Source: an uncultured Flavobacterium sp. (GTDB lineage: Bacteria > Bacteroidota > Bacteroidia > Flavobacteriales > Flavobacteriaceae). Taken from it: a stretch of 6,569 nucleotides of DNA. Numbering within the stretch: position 1 is the first letter of the stretch; each line of letters opens with the position of its first letter. The position numbers and the translations under genes are program-made. The stretch spans positions 1 to 6,569 of the forward strand of contig CAMFLD010000164.1 of the NCBI GenBank assembly GCA_945957245.1, in the 5' to 3' direction. The notes beneath the pieces were generated by a model. That model had not been told where the DNA came from, searched no databases, and saw only the letters and a program-made list of their open reading frames with translations. Shown here one piece after another: positions 5,427 through 6,569 of this stretch.

Positions 5427-6569
5427 GTAAGAAACCAAAGAAATTCGGAAAGAAAGAGAAAACTTATTCCGAAAAAATATTTAAGATACTTTTAAAAAAC
5501 GCCAATAAACCTTTTAACTACAAACAGATAGCTGCTATTTTAGAACTCGATGATACTAAAAGCAGGAATGAAATAATCAAAGATTTAAAAATTCTGGCAG
5601 CTCAAAAACTGATTATAGAATCTGAGCCCGGAAAATACCTGGTCAAAGCTACCAGCCAGCAGTACTATGAAGGTGTCATTGACATGACTTCAAGGAAAAC
5701 AGGTTATTTTGTCTGTGAAGAATTGGAAAATGATGTTTTTATTCCTTTTATCAACCTCAACCATGCTTTGGATGGAGATAAGGTAAAAGCCTATGTCTAC
5801 AATAGAAGAAGTTCCCGAAAACCTGAAGCTGAAGTTATAGAAATTGTAGAAAGAGCGAAAACAGAATTTGTTGGCGTAATTGATATCCAGAAGAATTTTG
5901 GATTTGTCACTACTGCCAATGCTAAAATGTACACGGATATTTTTGTGCCAAAAAATAAGTTAGCTGATGCTGAACATGGAGATGTAGTTTTGGTTAAACT
6001 GGAAGATTGGCCGGCTAAAGCAGATTCACCTTTTGGCTCTGTAGTCAAAGTGCTCGGTAAACCCGGGGAACACAATACCGAGATTCATGCGATTTTAGCG
6101 GAATATGGATTGCCTTATGATTTTCCGATTGAAGTTGAAGCGTATGCTAATAAAATTGATACTTCCATTACCGAAGCTGAAATTGCCCACCGCCGTGATA
6201 TGCGGAACGTGCTTACCTTTACCATTGATCCAAAAGATGCCAAGGATTTTGATGATGCACTATCATTCCAACAATTGGATAATGGTAATTATGAAATTGG
6301 AGTTCACATTGCCGATGTTTCGCATTACCTCAAAGAAGGAACTATTCTGGATGACGAAGCTTATAGAAGAGCGACTTCAGTATATTTAGTTGACCGAGTT
6401 GTACCTATGCTTCCTGAAGTTTTATCCAATTTTGCCTGCTCGCTCCGTCCGCATGAAGAAAAATATACGTTCTCTGCTATTTTCGAATTGACTCCTAAAG
6501 CTGAAGTCGTGAATCAATGGTTTGGAAGAACAGTTATTTATTCCGATCAGCGTTTTGCTTATGAAGAAG
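5423..6569 (+). CDS. rnr: Ribonuclease R (3' truncated by the window edge)
   Basis: An open frame of 382 codons starts at ATG 5423 and continues past the window end without a stop. It encodes the N-terminal half of RNase R, a cytoplasmic processive 3'-5' exoribonuclease (RNB/RNase II family) that degrades structured RNA. Domains in order are a basic N-terminus (SKKPKKFGKKEK), a winged-helix region (about 15-75), two OB/cold-shock-like domains (about 80-140 and 148-212) and the start of the RNB catalytic domain (about 250 onward). The RNB metal-binding motif TFTIDPKDAKDFDDAL (265-280) keeps Asp269, Asp275, Asp277 and Asp278, followed by YEIGVHIADVSHY (290-302). The presence of the winged-helix domain favours RNase R over RNase II. 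Full-length members are about 700-800 residues. There is no in-frame upstream start: a TAG lies at 5384-5386. No Shine-Dalgarno is seen, only A-rich sequence. A loose -7-like word (TAGTTCTTTG, 5384-5393) is the only promoter hint close by. Confidence 0.95.
   Translation, partial: MSKKPKKFGKKEKTYSEKIFKILLKNANKPFNYKQIAAILELDDTKSRNEIIKDLKILAAQKLIIESEPGKYLVKATSQQYYEGVIDMTSRKTGYFVCEELENDVFIPFINLNHALDGDKVKAYVYNRRSSRKPEAEVIEIVERAKTEFVGVIDIQKNFGFVTTANAKMYTDIFVPKNKLADAEHGDVVLVKLEDWPAKADSPFGSVVKVLGKPGEHNTEIHAILAEYGLPYDFPIEVEAYANKIDTSITEAEIAHRRDMRNVLTFTIDPKDAKDFDDALSFQQLDNGNYEIGVHIADVSHYLKEGTILDDEAYRRATSVYLVDRVVPMLPEVLSNFACSLRPHEEKYTFSAIFELTPKAEVVNQWFGRTVIYSDQRFAYEE

Noticed and set aside
5797..6389. 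Open frames on both strands inside rnr (5797-6075 minus, 6105-6389 plus)
   Set aside because: The RNase R frame is intact through this region and carries the OB and RNB motifs; these are out-of-frame shadows.
1..6569. A previously undescribed defence, mobile or biosynthetic system
   Set aside because: Every gene present belongs to a well-known housekeeping family with intact motifs, and there are no mobile-element signatures. Only the non-coding elements remain unexplained.

Overview
The window looks like chromosomal DNA from a member of the Bacteroidota, most likely a Flavobacterium or close relative. The evidence is the low-GC, A-rich coding sequence, the absence of Shine-Dalgarno sequences before the starts, a TAnnTTTG-type -7 promoter word before rpiB, and an intergenic element with the AGCCCCGA ... 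GCGGGA ... GCTCCTAAAA layout that I associate with flavobacterial genomes. All genes belong to ordinary, conserved families. I see no transposase, phage gene, CRISPR array, tRNA or rRNA.

Layout. Bases 1-96 are the 3' end of a plus-strand tatA-like gene. It meets the minus-strand tex gene tail to tail across a strong bidirectional hairpin terminator (118-149). A run of four minus-strand genes then reads leftward from about 4700: rpiB (ribose-5-phosphate isomerase B), a CDF zinc-type efflux protein, nnrD (NAD(P)H-hydrate dehydratase, 3 bases after the CDF gene) and tex (RNA-binding transcription accessory protein). A GC-rich structured intergenic element of about 80 bp lies between nnrD and tex. 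To the right, rnr (RNase R) starts on the plus strand at 5423 and runs off the window with about half its expected length present. It has no stop codon inside the window.

The least explained part is the 732-bp gap between the divergent rpiB and rnr starts (4691-5422). It is very AT-rich, has no credible gene, and is crowded with short repeats: ten TGTTAA/TTAACA words including two palindromes, four same-strand AAAGTTAT words, five same-strand TTATC words (one a single mismatch from a DnaA box), two hairpins and an 8-bp inverted repeat with a 67-bp spacer. Both flanking genes read away from it. This suggests a control region with several protein-binding sites. A replication origin is possible but unproven, because there is no dnaA here and most of the DnaA-like boxes are degenerate.

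Functional picture. The genes do not form one pathway. They are housekeeping functions: protein export (TatA), RNA metabolism (Tex, RNase R), metabolite repair (NnrD), metal homeostasis (CDF) and the pentose phosphate pathway (RpiB). Only nnrD and the CDF gene are spaced closely enough to suggest translational coupling.
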